Positions 16,115 to 24,627 of a stretch of 64,000 nt of DNA are shown one piece after another. The DNA is from Rubrivivax sp. (GTDB lineage Bacteria > Pseudomonadota > Gammaproteobacteria > Burkholderiales > Burkholderiaceae), in assembly GCA_016790225.1 (NCBI GenBank), contig JAEUOZ010000013.1, positions 1 through 64,000 of the forward strand. Reading direction: 5' to 3'. Every line of letters starts with the position of its first letter. Position 1 is the first letter of the stretch. The notes beneath the pieces were generated by a model that did no database searches, had not been told where the DNA came from, and saw only the letters and a list, made by a program, of their open reading frames with translations. The translations under genes and the position numbers were made by a program.

Positions 16115-17616
16115 GCCCGCGCGTGATGACCGGTGCCATCGCGCTGGGCCTGCTGGCCCTGCAGGCCGGTTGCGCCACCCCGGCGGACGATGCGGCCCTC
16201 GGCTCGGCGCGCAACGCCCTGCCGCAGGCGCCCTCCGCCTGGCAGGCCCCGTTGCCACGCGAGCAGGGCGCTTCGCCCGCCGATGCCGCCTGGTGGCAGC
16301 GCCTGGGCGACCCCCTGCTGCCCGAGCTGATCGCCGCGGCGCGCGACGCCAGCCCCACGCTCTCCGCGGCGGCCAGCCGCATCGAGCGCGCACGCGCCAC
16401 GCGCACCGCCGCCAGCGCGGCGATGCAACCGCGACTGGATGCACAGGCCAGCACCTCGCGCGCCCGCAACGAACCCGGCGGTCCCACCCTCGCCAGCACG
16501 AGCGTCGGCGTGCAGGCGGCGTGGGAGCTGGACCTGTTCGGCGGCCGCGGTGCCGCACGCGATGCCGCCGCGGCTCGCGTGGTCGCGGCGCAGGCCGGCT
16601 GGCACGCGGCGCGCGTGGCGCTGGCGGCCGAGACCGCGCAGGCCTACCTGGCGCTGCGCGCGTGCGAAGCCCAGCTCGGCCAGGCGAGGCTGGATGCCGA
16701 GTCGCGCGAGCAGACCTCGCGCCTGTCCGAACTCTCGGCCCGCGCCGGCACGCTGGCCCCGGCTGCGGCGGCGCTGGCACGCGCCAGCGCCGCGCAAGGC
16801 CGCGCGCAGGCGGCGCAGCAGCAGGCCGCGTGCGAGTCGCAGATCAAGGCGCTGGTGTCGCTCACGGCGATCGACGAACCCGAGCTGCGCCGACGCCTGG
16901 CCACAACCACCGCACGGCAGCCGGCCGCACCCGGCCTCGCAGTGAGCGCGCTGCCGGCCGAACTGCTGGGCCGGCGGCCCGATCTGGTCGCCGCCGCACA
17001 GCAGCTGCAGGCCGCCGCGGCCGACCGCCGCGCCACCGCCGCCCTGCGCCGACCCACCGTCACCTTCAGCGGCTCGCTCGGCGGCTTGCGACTGGGCGGC
17101 GATGTCGAACGCGTGCAGGGCAGCGTGTGGTCGATCGGGCCGCTCTCGGTGTCGATCCCGCTGCTCGACGGTGGCCGCCTCGCGGCCGAGGAAGCCGCCG
17201 CCCGTGCCGCGTACGACGATGCCGTGGTGCAGCTGCAGGCCGGCGTGCGCGACGCGGTGCGCGAGGTCGAGCAGGCGCTGGTGGCGCTGGACAGCACCGC
17301 CACCCGCGAGGCCGACGCACGCGCGGCCGTCGACGGCTACGAGGCCTCGCTGCGCGCCGCCGACGCCCGCTTCCGCGGCGGCCTGGCGAACCTGTTCGAG
17401 CTCGAGGACGCGCGCCGTTCCGCCGCGGCGGCTCGCAGCGCGCTGATCGAGCTGCAGCGCGAGCGTGCTGCCGCGTGGGTGTCGTTGTACCGGGCCCTCG
17501 GCGGCGGCTTCGACGGCGCCGACCTCCAGCTCCGCGGCGGCTTCGACGGCGCCGACCTCCAGCTCCGCGGCGGCTTCGACGCCGCCGACCTGCAGCCCGT
17601 CGCCGCCACCCGCTGA
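16111..17616 (+). CDS. RND efflux outer-membrane lipoprotein (NodT/OprM family)
   Basis: A 501-residue outer-membrane channel subunit. A lipoprotein signal ends in LQAGC (Cys about residue 20). Two homologous halves follow, with the family's SWELDLFG-like motif (AAWELDLFGGRG), a proline-linked LPAELLGRRPDLVAAAQQL, and the C-terminal FELEDARRSAAAARSALIEL. Family members normally end just after LYRALGGG(W). This one continues with three 11-residue repeats of the type RGGFDGADLQL, encoded by a 33 bp tandem repeat. It is coupled to the TetR gene by ATGA and followed 26 bp later by the adaptor gene. Confidence 0.9.
   Translation: MSPRVMTGAIALGLLALQAGCATPADDAALGSARNALPQAPSAWQAPLPREQGASPADAAWWQRLGDPLLPELIAAARDASPTLSAAASRIERARATRTAASAAMQPRLDAQASTSRARNEPGGPTLASTSVGVQAAWELDLFGGRGAARDAAAARVVAAQAGWHAARVALAAETAQAYLALRACEAQLGQARLDAESREQTSRLSELSARAGTLAPAAAALARASAAQGRAQAAQQQAACESQIKALVSLTAIDEPELRRRLATTTARQPAAPGLAVSALPAELLGRRPDLVAAAQQLQAAAADRRATAALRRPTVTFSGSLGGLRLGGDVERVQGSVWSIGPLSVSIPLLDGGRLAAEEAAARAAYDDAVVQLQAGVRDAVREVEQALVALDSTATREADARAAVDGYEASLRAADARFRGGLANLFELEDARRSAAAARSALIELQRERAAAWVSLYRALGGGFDGADLQLRGGFDGADLQLRGGFDAADLQPVAATR
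17503..17601 (+). repeat. Three tandem 33 bp repeats inside the outer-membrane factor gene
   Basis: Copies begin at 17503, 17536 and 17569. The first two are essentially identical and the third carries a few substitutions (GAC GCC for GAC GGC, CTG for CTC). The 33 bp unit keeps frame and adds 11 residues per copy to the C-terminus. The near-identity at synonymous sites points to recent expansion. Confidence 0.92.
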
Positions 17617-17642
17617 CCGACCCCTTCGGGATCCCGTACCGA

Positions 17643-18860
17643 ATGACTGCCCCTCTACCCTTCCCTGCCCGCCTGGCACAGGCGATGTCGTCGCAACGGC
17701 TGCGCACGCCACTGGCCGCGGCCGCGGTGCTGCTGGCCCTCGGCCTCGGCACCACGGCCGTGATGCACGCCCGCGCCCAAGGCACGCCAGCCGCAGCGGC
17801 GGCCAAGCCCGCGCTCACGGTCACCGTCGCCACGCCGCAGCCGGCCACAATGGCGCGTACCCTCGCCGCCGGCGGCACCATCGCCGCGTGGCAGGAAGCC
17901 AGCGTCGGCGCCGAGGCCAACGGCTACCGGCTCGCCGAGGTGCGCGTCAACGTCGGCGACCGCGTGCGCCGCGGTCAGCCGCTCGCCGTGTTCGCGCCCG
18001 AGATGGCGCGGGCCGACGTGGCGCAGGCCCGCGCCAGCGTCGCCGAGGCGCAGGCGGCATTGGCCGAGGCCGCGGCCAACGCGCAGCGTGCCCGCGAGCT
18101 CGACAAGACCGGCGCGCTCTCGGCGCAGCAGGTGGCGCAGTGGGTGACCGGCGAGCAGACCGCGCAGGCGCGGCTGGAGGCGGCCCGCGCGCATCTGCAG
18201 GTGCACGAGCTGCGCCTGGCGCAGACGCAGGTGCTGGCGCCCGACGACGGCGTGATCTCCGTGCGCACCGCCACCGTGGGCGCGGTGGTGCCCGCCGGGC
18301 AGGAACTCTTCCGCCTGATCCGCAAGGGCCGGCTCGAATGGCGCGCCGAGGTGCCCGCGTCGGACCTCGCCACGATCCGCCCCGGGCAGGCCGTGCAGGT
18401 GGTGCCCGCCGGCGGCGGAACGCTGGCCGGCACGGTGCGCATGGTGGCACCCACGGTGGATGCAGCCACGCGCAACGGCCTCATCTACGTCGACCTGCCG
18501 GCGCCGCCCGCGGGCAGCGACGCGCCGGTGACCAAGGCCGGCATGTATGCGCGCGGCGAGTTCGCCATCGGCACCAGCGCCGCGCTGACGCTGCCGCAGA
18601 CCGCGGTGCTGCTGCGCGACGGCTACAGCTACGTCTTCAAGGTCGCCGCCGACGGCAAGGTCTCGCAGGCCAAGGTGACCATCGGCCGCCGCAGCGGCGA
18701 CCGCATCGAGCTCACCTCCGGCCTCGACGCGAAGGACCGCGTGGTGGCCAGCGGCGGCGCCTTCCTCGCCGACGGCGACCTCGTGCGAGTCGTCGATGCA
18801 CCGCCCAAGGCACCGATCGCGGCCACCGCGGCGGCACCGGCCTCCACCGTCCGCCGCTGA
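17643..18860 (+). CDS. RND efflux periplasmic adaptor (membrane fusion protein)
   Basis: A 405-residue HlyD/AcrA-type adaptor. One N-terminal membrane segment lies at about residues 20-38. It is followed by a lipoyl-like half (GYRLAEVRVNVGDRVRRGQPL), an Ala/Glu-rich coiled coil (ADVAQARASVAEAQAALAEA), the second lipoyl half (VLAPDDGVISVRTATVGAVV) and the beta-barrel (GRLEWRAEVPASDLATIRPG). A downstream ATG at 17685 (MSSQRLRTP) is an alternative start. It links the inner-membrane pump encoded 14 bp downstream to the outer-membrane factor encoded upstream. The cargo is not inferable. Confidence 0.88.
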   Translation: MTAPLPFPARLAQAMSSQRLRTPLAAAAVLLALGLGTTAVMHARAQGTPAAAAAKPALTVTVATPQPATMARTLAAGGTIAAWQEASVGAEANGYRLAEVRVNVGDRVRRGQPLAVFAPEMARADVAQARASVAEAQAALAEAAANAQRARELDKTGALSAQQVAQWVTGEQTAQARLEAARAHLQVHELRLAQTQVLAPDDGVISVRTATVGAVVPAGQELFRLIRKGRLEWRAEVPASDLATIRPGQAVQVVPAGGGTLAGTVRMVAPTVDAATRNGLIYVDLPAPPAGSDAPVTKAGMYARGEFAIGTSAALTLPQTAVLLRDGYSYVFKVAADGKVSQAKVTIGRRSGDRIELTSGLDAKDRVVASGGAFLADGDLVRVVDAPPKAPIAATAAAPASTVRR

Positions 18861-18874
18861 AGGGACGCCCGGCC

Positions 18875-21800
18875 ATGCTCAACGTCTCCTCCTGGAGCAT
18901 CCGCAACCCGATCCCCGCGGTGATGCTCTTCGTGCTGCTCACGCTGACGGGCCTGCTCGGCTTCCAGGCGATGAAGGTGCAGCAGTTCCCCGACATCGAC
19001 CTGCCCACCATCACCGTCACCGCATCGCTGCCCGGCGCCGCGCCGGCGCAGATGGAGACCGAGGTCGCGCGCAAGATCGAGAACGCCGTCGCCGCGCTGC
19101 AGGGCGTGAAGAACCTGTACACCAAGGTACAGGACGGCGTGGCGATGCTCACGGTGGAGTTCCGCCTCGAGAAGCCCACGCAGGAGGCGCTGGACGACGT
19201 GCGCGCCGCCGTCTCGCGCATCCGCTCCGACCTGCCGGCCGACCTGCGCGAGCCGGTGGTCAACAAGCTCGAGTTGGCCGGCGCGCCCATCCTCACCTAC
19301 ACCGTCGCGGCGGGCCGGCTCGACGACGAGGCGCTGTCGTGGTTCGTCGACAACGACGTCACCAAGGCGATGCTGGCGGTGCGCGGCGTGGGTGCGGTGA
19401 ACCGCGTCGGCGGCGTCACGCGCGAAGTGCGCGTGGAGCTGGACCCGGCGCGGCTGCTGGCGCTGAACGCCACCGCGGCCGACGTGTCGCGCCAGTTGCG
19501 CGCGGTGCAGCAGGAGGCCGCCGGCGGCCGTGCCGACGTGGGCGGCATCGAGCAGAGCGTGCGCACCATCGCCACCGTGAAGAGCGCCGATGAACTGGCC
19601 CGGCTGGACATCCCGCTCTCCGACGGGCGCCGCGTGCGGCTCGACCAGATCGCCACCGTGTCCGACACCGTGGCCGAGCAACGCAGCGGTGCGCTGCTCA
19701 ACGGCCAGCCGGTGGTCGGCTTCGAGATCGTGCGCAGCCGCGGCGCCGGCGAGACCGACGTGGCCGACGGCGTGCGCCGCGCCATCGACAAGCTGGTCGC
19801 CGAGCAGCCGCACGTGAAGGTGACCGAGGCCTTCAACTTCGTCGACCCGGTGGTGGAGAACTTCCACGGCAGCATGTACCTGCTGCTCGAAGGCGCCGTG
19901 CTCGCGGTGATCGTCGTGTGGTTCTTCCTGCGCGACTGGCGCGCCACGCTGGTCGCCGCCACGGCGCTGCCGCTGTCGATCATCCCGGCGTGGGCGCTGA
20001 TGCACTACGTGTTCGGCTTCACGCTGAACGTGGTGACGCTGCTGTCGATGTCGCTGGTGGTGGGCATCCTCGTCGACGACGCGATCGTCGAGATCGAGAA
20101 CATCATGCGGCACCTGCGCATGGGCAAGACGCCGTACCAGGCAGCCATGGAAGCGGCCGACGAGATCGGCCTCGCGGTGATCGCCACGACCTTCACGCTG
20201 ATCGCGGTGTTCCTGCCGACGGCCTTCATGTCCGGCGTGCCGGGCAAGTTCTTCGTGCAGTTCGGCTGGACGGCGGCGATCGCCGTGTTCTTCTCGCTCG
20301 TCGTGGCGCGCATGCTCACGCCGATGATGTCGGCCTACATCCTGCGCCCGCCCCGCAAGGAGCGCCCGGAGCCGCGCTGGCTGATCACCTACGGCCATTG
20401 GGCGGCCTGGTGCCTGAAGCACCGCGTCGTGACGATGCTGGCCACGGCCGTCTTCTTCATCGGCTGCTTCGGGCTTGTGCGCTTCCTGCCCACCGGCTTC
20501 ATCCCGCCGGACGACATCAACCAGACCCAGGTCACCGTGACGCTGCCCCCGGGCAGCACCTTCCAGCAGACCTTTGACGCGGCCGAGCAGGCCCGGGTGA
20601 TCGTGCAGCGCAATCCGCAGGTGAAGCTGGTCTACACCGCCGTGGGCGGCGGCAGCACGGGCGCCGACACCTTCACCCCCGGCGGCGGGCTGCCCGAGGT
20701 ACGGCGCGCGACGCTGACGATCAACATGAGTCACCGCAGCGAGCGCCGCGGGCTGTCCAAGCAGGCCATCGAATCCCAGCTGCGCGAGGCGCTGGCGGTG
20801 ATCCCGGGCGCGCGCGTCAAGGTGGGCTTCGGTGCCAGTGCCGAGAAGTATGTGCTGGTGCTGGCGGGCGAGGACGGCCAGGTGCTGGCACAGCATGCGG
20901 CCCTGGTGGAGCGCGAGCTGCGCAGCATTCCCGGCATCGGCAACGTCACCAGTTCCTCCAGCCTCGTGCGGCCGGAACTCATCGTGCGGCCCGATCCGGC
21001 GCGCGCGGCCGATCTGGGCGTCACTTCCGCAGCGATCGCCGAGACCCTGCGCATCGCCACGGCCGGCGACTTCGACCAGAGCCTGGCCAAGCTCAATCTG
21101 AGCCAGCGCCAGGTTCCCATCATCGTGCGCCTGCCGGCGCAGGCCCGCAGCGATCTGGCGCTGCTGGCGCGGCTGCCCGTGCCCGGCCGTCACGGGCCGG
21201 TGATGCTGGGCAACGTCGCGACGCTGGAACTCGGCAGCGGGCCGGCGGAGATCGACCGCTACAACCGCCTGCGCAACGTCAATTTCGACATCGAGCTCAA
21301 CCAGCAGCCGCTGGGCGAGGTGAAGGCCGCGGCGCTCGCACTGCCCTCGGTGGCGCAGCTGCCGCCCGGCATCTCGCAGACCGAGATCGGCGATGCCGAG
21401 GCCATGACCGAGCTGTTCTCCAGCTTCGGCCTGGCCATGCTCACCGGCGTGCTGTGCATCTACATCGTGCTGGTGCTGCTGTTCAAGGACTTCATCCAGC
21501 CGGTCACCATCCTGGGCGCGCTGGTGCTGTCCATTCCGGGTGCCTTCCTCGCGCTGTTCGTCACGAACACCGCGCTGTCCATGCCCAGCATGATCGGCCT
21601 GATCATGCTGATGGGCATCGCGACCAAGAACTCCATCCTGCTGGTCGACTACGTGATCATCGCGCGACGTGATCATGGTCTGGACCGTTGGGCAGCCGTG
21701 CTCGATGCCTGCCACAAGCGGGCACGGCCGATCGTCATGACGACCATCGCGATGGGTGCGGGTATGATGCCCATTGCGCTGGGCATCGGCGTCGATCCGA

Positions 21801-22051
21801 GCTTCCGCGCGCCCATGGCCATCGTGGTGATCGGCGGCCTGATCACCTCCACGTTCCTGAGCCTGCTGGTGATTCCTGTGCTCTTCACGCTGGTGGACGA
21901 TGCGATCCAGTTTGTCCGGCGACTGACAGCACGCTGGCGGGGTGCGCCGTCCGCTGCCGCCGCAACAGCCGGGCAGGCCCCCCGAGCGCCCGTGGTACGC
22001 ACCGCGCCCCTGGCCAGGCCGGCAGCCGGCCCCACCGGAGCCGGAGAATGA
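18875..22051 (+). CDS. RND-type multidrug efflux pump (HAE1 family), with internal change in base usage
   Basis: A 1058-residue inner-membrane proton antiporter, full length for the family. An N-terminal helix (IRNPIPAVMLFVLLTLTGL) precedes the porter domain. Visible features include VVGILVDDAIVEIEN with the paired Asp residues of the proton relay (about residues 395-410), GIATKNSILLVDYVI with its key Lys near 915, and twelve expected membrane segments. Codon style changes near 20.4-20.6 kb, about half way along. The 5' half shares the CTC/GAC-rich style of the upstream operon. The 3' half shares the CTG/GAT-richer style of everything downstream. The reading frame crosses the change intact. 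The ATGA stop junction couples it to the hydrolase gene. Confidence 0.85.
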   Translation: MLNVSSWSIRNPIPAVMLFVLLTLTGLLGFQAMKVQQFPDIDLPTITVTASLPGAAPAQMETEVARKIENAVAALQGVKNLYTKVQDGVAMLTVEFRLEKPTQEALDDVRAAVSRIRSDLPADLREPVVNKLELAGAPILTYTVAAGRLDDEALSWFVDNDVTKAMLAVRGVGAVNRVGGVTREVRVELDPARLLALNATAADVSRQLRAVQQEAAGGRADVGGIEQSVRTIATVKSADELARLDIPLSDGRRVRLDQIATVSDTVAEQRSGALLNGQPVVGFEIVRSRGAGETDVADGVRRAIDKLVAEQPHVKVTEAFNFVDPVVENFHGSMYLLLEGAVLAVIVVWFFLRDWRATLVAATALPLSIIPAWALMHYVFGFTLNVVTLLSMSLVVGILVDDAIVEIENIMRHLRMGKTPYQAAMEAADEIGLAVIATTFTLIAVFLPTAFMSGVPGKFFVQFGWTAAIAVFFSLVVARMLTPMMSAYILRPPRKERPEPRWLITYGHWAAWCLKHRVVTMLATAVFFIGCFGLVRFLPTGFIPPDDINQTQVTVTLPPGSTFQQTFDAAEQARVIVQRNPQVKLVYTAVGGGSTGADTFTPGGGLPEVRRATLTINMSHRSERRGLSKQAIESQLREALAVIPGARVKVGFGASAEKYVLVLAGEDGQVLAQHAALVERELRSIPGIGNVTSSSSLVRPELIVRPDPARAADLGVTSAAIAETLRIATAGDFDQSLAKLNLSQRQVPIIVRLPAQARSDLALLARLPVPGRHGPVMLGNVATLELGSGPAEIDRYNRLRNVNFDIELNQQPLGEVKAAALALPSVAQLPPGISQTEIGDAEAMTELFSSFGLAMLTGVLCIYIVLVLLFKDFIQPVTILGALVLSIPGAFLALFVTNTALSMPSMIGLIMLMGIATKNSILLVDYVIIARRDHGLDRWAAVLDACHKRARPIVMTTIAMGAGMMPIALGIGVDPSFRAPMAIVVIGGLITSTFLSLLVIPVLFTLVDDAIQFVRRLTARWRGAPSAAAATAGQAPRAPVVRTAPLARPAAGPTGAGE
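20390..20580. other. Approximate position of a sequence-style break inside the RND gene
   Basis: Up to about 20.39 kb, Leu is often CTC and Asp/His are nearly always GAC/CAC. From about 20.58 kb onward, CTG dominates and GAT, CAT and AAT become common; this persists to the right end of the window. The judgement is by eye, so the limits are soft. It may mark natural recombination or an assembly join. Confidence 0.5.
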
Positions 22052-23049
22052 ACCGCCGCGCTGACGTGACGCGCCGCCGCTGGCTGCTGGGCTCGGCCGC
22101 GCTGCTGGCCGCAGGCGCCCTGGCCCATCGATCGGGGCGTGCGCAGGATCCCGCCGAGGGCGCAGGTCTGGTGGAGACACTGGACTTCGACTGGGCCGAC
22201 ACGAGCCGCCAGCGGGCCGTTCCCGTGCGGCTGCACTGGCCCACCCGAGCGACGGCACAGCGGGTGCCGCTGATCGTCTTTTCGCATGGCATCGGCGGCT
22301 CGCGCACCGGCTACCGCTGGCTGGGGCGCCACCTGGCCAGCCAGGGCATCGCGGCGCTGCACCTGCAGCATGTGGGCAGTGACCGTCAGATCTGGATGGG
22401 CAACGTGTTCCAGCTCGTCGGCCGGCTGCAGCAGGCCGCGCAGGACATCGAGGCCATCCAGCGCGTGAAGGACCTGCGCTTTGCGCTGGACACGCTGCTG
22501 GCCGGCGAACGCGGGCCGCAGATCGACCCTTCACGCATCATCGCGGCCGGCCACAGCTACGGCGCCAACACCACGCTGCTGGCCAGCGGCGCGCGCGTGC
22601 TGCGCGAGGGCCAGGCCGTCTCGCTGCGTGATCCCCGTCTGTCGGCGGCCATCATCATTTCGGCGCCGCCGTTCTACGGCGAAAGCGATCTGCGCGGCAT
22701 CCTGGCGGGCGTGCAGCTGCCCACGCTGCACGTCACGGCCACCGAAGACATCATCCGCATCCCCGGCTACTACAGCGGCGCCGAAGACCGCATCGCCGTC
22801 TTCGAGGCCACGGCCAGTGCGCACAAGTGGCTGGCGGTCTACGCAGGCGGCTCGCACAGCATGTTCACCGACCGCATGGGCACCGGCGGCACCTTGCTCA
22901 ACCCACAGGTCAAGGCCGCCACGCAGCAGCTGGTGCTGGCCTTCGTGCACCAGGTCTTCGAGGGTGACGGGCGCGAACTGGCGGCCTGGCCGCAGCAGCA
23001 TGCGCCCTTGCTGGCACGCTTCGACACCGCAGGCCCGCCACGGCCATAG
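22048..23049 (+). CDS. Tat-exported alpha/beta hydrolase (PAF-acetylhydrolase/dienelactone hydrolase-like)
   Basis: A 333-residue secreted hydrolase. The signal carries a twin-arginine motif (TRRRWLLGSAALLAAGAL). SHGIGGSRTGY near residue 78 forms the oxyanion region, GHSYGAN near 171 is the nucleophile elbow with Ser, and GGSHSMF near 269 can supply His. It probably cleaves an ester in the periplasm. Its start overlaps the RND pump stop (ATGA), so it may be co-translated with the efflux genes. However, it lies on the right side of the style break. It converges on the second outer-membrane factor gene with a 36 bp gap. Confidence 0.8.
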   Translation: MNRRADVTRRRWLLGSAALLAAGALAHRSGRAQDPAEGAGLVETLDFDWADTSRQRAVPVRLHWPTRATAQRVPLIVFSHGIGGSRTGYRWLGRHLASQGIAALHLQHVGSDRQIWMGNVFQLVGRLQQAAQDIEAIQRVKDLRFALDTLLAGERGPQIDPSRIIAAGHSYGANTTLLASGARVLREGQAVSLRDPRLSAAIIISAPPFYGESDLRGILAGVQLPTLHVTATEDIIRIPGYYSGAEDRIAVFEATASAHKWLAVYAGGSHSMFTDRMGTGGTLLNPQVKAATQQLVLAFVHQVFEGDGRELAAWPQQHAPLLARFDTAGPPRP

Positions 23050-23085
23050 CCTGCCCGGCGGGGCTGGGTCACCCGCTGCGCCGGC

Positions 23086-24549
23086 TCAGGAAGCCGCCGC
23101 GCCCGCCTTCCAGCCGCCGCCCAGCGCGCGATACAGCGCGATCCAGGCGGCCGTGCGCTCGCGCTGCAGATCCACCAGCGCGCTGCGCGCGGCCACCGCG
23201 GTGCGGCGCGCGTCCTCAAGCTCGAAGATGCTGGCCACGCCGCCCTTGTAGCGCGCCTCGGCGGCCTTGAAGGACGCTTCGAAGCCTTCGGCCGCCGTGA
23301 GGGCATCGGCCTGGCGGTCGCGGCTGGCGCGCAACTGCACCAGCGCTTCCTCGACCTCACGCACCGCCGTGCGCAGGCGCGCCTGGTAGGCGGCCACGGA
23401 TTCGTCGTAGGCGGCGCGGGCGGCCTGCTCGTTGGCGCGGCGCACGCCGGCGTCGAAGACCGGAAAGCTCACCTGCAGCGGACCCAGGCTGAAGGTGCTG
23501 CCTTCACGCTGGATGCCCGCTGCGCTGACGCTCATCAGGCCCAGGGAACCGCTGAGCGCCACACGCGGGCGCTGGCGTGCTTCGGCCAGGCGCACATCGG
23601 CCGCGGCGGCGGTCACGTTGGCGGCCGCTTCGGTCAGATCCGGACGCTGTGCCAGCAGCTGGGCCGGCAGGCTGGTGAAGGCGATCGGTGCGGCCTGCGG
23701 AATGCGCGCAGCGCCGGCCGCAAGCGCCGGGCGCAAGGCCGCTTCGTCACCAGCGGTCAGTGCCACGAGGGCCTTGACGAAGTTGTCGCACTGCGCGCGC
23801 TGGGCCACCGCCTGGGCCCGGCCTTGCGCGGCACTGGCGCGGGCCTGGGCGGCCGCGGCCGGCGCCGTCACACCCGCCTGCGCACTGCGTTCGGTGGCGC
23901 GGGCCGTCTCGGCGCGCGACTGCACGTCGATCTCCAGCTCCTGCAACTGCGCCTCGCAGGCGCGCAAGGCCAGGTAGACCGAAGCCACTTCGGCAGCCAC
24001 CGCCACCCGGGCCACGTGCCAGGCGGCCTGTGCGCCTTCAAGACGCGCTTCGCCCGCCTGAACCCCGGCACGCACGGCGCCAAACAGATCCAGTTCCCAG
24101 CTGCTCTGCAGGCCCAGCTGGGCCACGCTGGCCACAACCCCCCCGGCTTCGCTGCGCCCGCGGGTGGCGCTGCCGGTGGCATCCACCTGCGGCAGCCGGC
24201 CGCCGGCCGCGGCCGTGCTGGCAGCGCGGGCCTGTTCGATGCGCGAGCGCGCAGCCGCCAGGCCAGGGCTGACCGCCTGTGCCGATTCGATCATCGACAC
24301 CAGCTGCGGGTCGTCGAACTGCGCCCACCATTGCAGCAGCTCGGTCGGCCGCCCCTCATGCGGCAGGGGTGCCAGCCAGGCAGCCGGTGACGGTGCGGGT
24401 GTCGGTGATGGCGCGGGCGCCGGCGCCGCGGGCGCGCCACCGACAAAGGGCTTCAGCCCTTCCAGGACCGTGACGCAGCCCGTCAGCATCAGGCTCAGGA
24501 GGGCGGCGCCAGCCAGGCGCGCCGGCGTTTGGGCAGTCTTCAGCTTCAT
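23086..24549 (-). CDS. Second RND efflux outer-membrane lipoprotein (NodT/OprM family)
   Basis: A 487-residue channel protein on the minus strand. The lipoprotein signal ends LMLTGC, followed by a Pro/Ala-rich linker (APAPSPTPAPSP). Family motifs SWELDLFGAVRAG, LPAQLLAQRPDLTEAAANV and FELEDARRTAVAARSALVDL appear in order. It ends LYRALGGGW plus eight residues, the normal ending. It is a paralogue of the factor at 16111-17616, which has a repeat-extended tail. Having two such genes around one pump is unusual, because this one is convergent with the pump operon. It could serve this or another pump. Confidence 0.9.
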   Translation of the reverse strand: MKLKTAQTPARLAGAALLSLMLTGCVTVLEGLKPFVGGAPAAPAPAPSPTPAPSPAAWLAPLPHEGRPTELLQWWAQFDDPQLVSMIESAQAVSPGLAAARSRIEQARAASTAAAGGRLPQVDATGSATRGRSEAGGVVASVAQLGLQSSWELDLFGAVRAGVQAGEARLEGAQAAWHVARVAVAAEVASVYLALRACEAQLQELEIDVQSRAETARATERSAQAGVTAPAAAAQARASAAQGRAQAVAQRAQCDNFVKALVALTAGDEAALRPALAAGAARIPQAAPIAFTSLPAQLLAQRPDLTEAAANVTAAAADVRLAEARQRPRVALSGSLGLMSVSAAGIQREGSTFSLGPLQVSFPVFDAGVRRANEQAARAAYDESVAAYQARLRTAVREVEEALVQLRASRDRQADALTAAEGFEASFKAAEARYKGGVASIFELEDARRTAVAARSALVDLQRERTAAWIALYRALGGGWKAGAAAS

Positions 24550-24627
24550 CAGGGGAGTTCACCAGAAAAGTCGGGCGAAGGACCGGCCAAAAAGCCGGCC
24601 AATTTCGGCCAGCCGCCGAGCCGGCGT

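Noticed and set aside
18629..22534. A 1301-codon open frame on the minus strand opposite the RND pump
   Set aside because: The pump is full length with its proton-relay residues on the plus strand. The antisense frame is a high-GC artefact.
24583..24598. Possible terminator CCGGC-CAAAAA-GCCGG between chpA and the second outer-membrane factor
   Set aside because: The stem is only five base pairs and no T-run follows on the minus strand. It is too weak to call.
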